NCBI RefSeq assembly: GCF_037325665.1
Contig: NC_090261.1
Span: 62,217,588-62,281,587, forward strand
DNA from: Littorina saxatilis
Lineage: Eukaryota; Mollusca; Gastropoda; Littorinimorpha; Littorinidae
Length of the DNA stretch: 64,000 nucleotides
Reading direction: 5' to 3'
Each line of letters opens with the position of its first letter. The stretch's first letter is position 1. The position numbers and the translations under genes are program-made. The notes under the pieces were generated by a model that saw only the letters and a program-made list of their open reading frames with translations, ran no database searches and had not been told where the DNA came from. Positions 62,703-64,000 of the stretch are shown here, in pieces.

Positions 62703-64000
62703 TCGCAGTTCTTTGTAAGACAGTGAAACACTCATGCAGGTCTCCCTGTACTGGTAATATATTGACACTCAAAATCAAATGCAAATAAGCAGTTTAGTAC
62801 ACTTCCGTTGATTGTCAAAAATAGAAAGAAGATTTATCAGCACTTAACCAGATGGCGATATAGTTGCCTTGTACAGGTACGTAAACACTCAAATGCAAAT
62901 TAGGCATTTAAGTACACTTTAGTTTGCTTGTCCAAGTTTTACTGATTTGGTACTCTGCCGAGTCATTGAAGCTCAAGCCAGGTGTCAAACCCTTTGCAGG
63001 ATGTCAAAAGTTTCCCCCAAAAAGTTCAAGAGATTGTTGAACTTTATGACCTAATTATTTCCCTGTCTTTTTAAATTTGAGAATTTTTATTTTAGATATG
63101 AGAAGGAACATATTCATGTGTTAAAAGTTTTATTACACTGAACTCTTGAACAAGTGTTTTATTCCTTGATTCACACTCCATACACACTTACTGTCATTCT
63201 GAAAAATTTTTGTTCCCAGTTTGCTCAATGGTTGATTTTTTTTTTTTAAATGGCGACCCCTTTTTTTCTCATTATCGCAAGTGGATGAAAAATATGACTT
63301 TGACTGATGATAATTTCATTCTGACACTGCTTTACAACCTACTGGACAGAAACATGAGAAAATCATTATCATTCTTATTAAATATCCCGCCAGAAAGGTC
63401 AGCGAATATTCTATTAGAAATCACTCTTTGTCAAGCCTCCACCGCAAGGACAGAGGGATTTTGAATCTTATCAGCGAGGGTGAAGGCGAGATAACGGTTG
63501 TAGAGCAAAGTCCACCGCAAACCCACGCTGCTTACCTCTGGGTGTGTTATCCGGGAGGACAGTTTCCTGTTCAAACCTCAACAGGGGCCTGTATTACGCA
63601 GGTGGCTGAGTGGTTAAGGCCCTTGTGTGATTAATGCTGGCTGTTGAGCAGTTTTGTGCCTGACACTACCTGGTCTGCTCTGCATTTTGGAAGTCTTAAC
63701 GGAATTGGCTGTGAATTATTATTATTGTAGGGGAAAAAAGCAGGTGCATTACACTTTGGCGGCTTATAGCTTTCTGGAGGGAAATGTATTTGATTCCCTG
63801 CTGGGTGCAGTTATTTCAACATGCATGCAGGATATGAGCTGGGGGATAAAGTAGCTGTCAATGTATTATTAGCATATTGTTAAGAGGTTTGCCCGGCTTT
63901 CCCTGTGAGTGTTCAGACAAAAAAGAGCAATGTCACCGGCTTGACTCTTTCTAATTCTGTGAGTTTTGCAAGTCAGAATGTTGATTGTGGTCAGACTGCA
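62703..64000. other. TRIP11 intron 4, to window end
   Basis: Two loosely similar ~130-bp stretches near 62730-62810 and 62870-62945 (CACTCAAA..AAATGCAAAT). No further golgin exon recognised. Confidence 0.45.

Noticed and set aside
63210-63464. 84-codon frame near the window end
   Set aside because: No match to the golgin or any family recognised, no clear splice sites in the needed phase.
63598-63640. tRNA-like A box (GGTGGCTGAGTGGTTAAGGC)
   Set aside because: No B box, no stem closure and no SINE body follow; probably a chance or fossil fragment.

Overview
The window looks like animal nuclear DNA, most likely from a mollusc and probably a gastropod. Genes are split into short exons with GT-AG introns. 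Introns and spacers are packed with SINEs, MITEs, LINE remnants, minisatellites and long (CT)n/(GA)n/(CA)n runs. The placement is inferred from the style of the repeats and from the two proteins; no species marker is present. One run of 200 Ns (53801-54000) is an assembly gap.

Two protein-coding genes can be reconstructed, both on the + strand. (1) A GDP-D-glucose phosphorylase (GDPGP1) gene has eleven exons between 4811 and 37289. Their lengths sum to 1233 nt with the phase kept at every junction, giving 410 residues and a stop. It carries the HIT-like HLHFH active-site motif and is conserved to the C-terminus; the start codon is not settled. A B-box zinc-finger reading frame (4392-4679) lies 131 bp upstream of the first recognised exon. 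The intron between 14668 and 36332 is 21.7 kb and filled with transposons. (2) The 5' part of a TRIP11/GMAP-210-type golgin gene starts at 41545. Exons lie at 41545-41650, 50570-50646, 53285-53395 and 61906-62041, and the gene continues beyond the window.

Layout: 1-4.3 kb, retroposon tail, MITEs and a LINE 3' fragment. 4.4-14.7 kb, GDPGP1 exons with SINEs, minisatellites and foldback elements between them. 14.7-36.3 kb, the giant intron: an 881-bp tRNA-headed poly(A) retroposon, a 60-bp satellite, a head-to-tail dimer of an ~830-bp retroposon interrupted by two other elements, paired TACCGTACTTTCC elements, a 9.9-kb DIRS-type fossil (23023-32919), and a tetranucleotide/AGGTCA-rich element next to a LINE remnant. 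36.3-37.6 kb, the last GDPGP1 exons and a duplicated 3' end. 38-39.6 kb, a LINE 3' half. 41.3-64 kb, the golgin gene, with SINEs, a hAT-like element, tandem arrays, a palindromic 2-kb TIR element and a 143-bp foldback with a telomere-repeat core.

The most distinctive signals are these: a 14-fold minisatellite that repeats the 3' splice site and exon start of golgin exon 3; a 42-nt in-frame duplicated mini-exon in GDPGP1 with its own acceptor and donor; the telomere-core foldback with 9-bp direct repeats; the DIRS internal junction that pins both ends of that element; and a mobile element loaded with nuclear-receptor half-sites. The two genes have no evident metabolic link: one removes GDP-glucose in the cytosol, the other tethers vesicles at the cis-Golgi.
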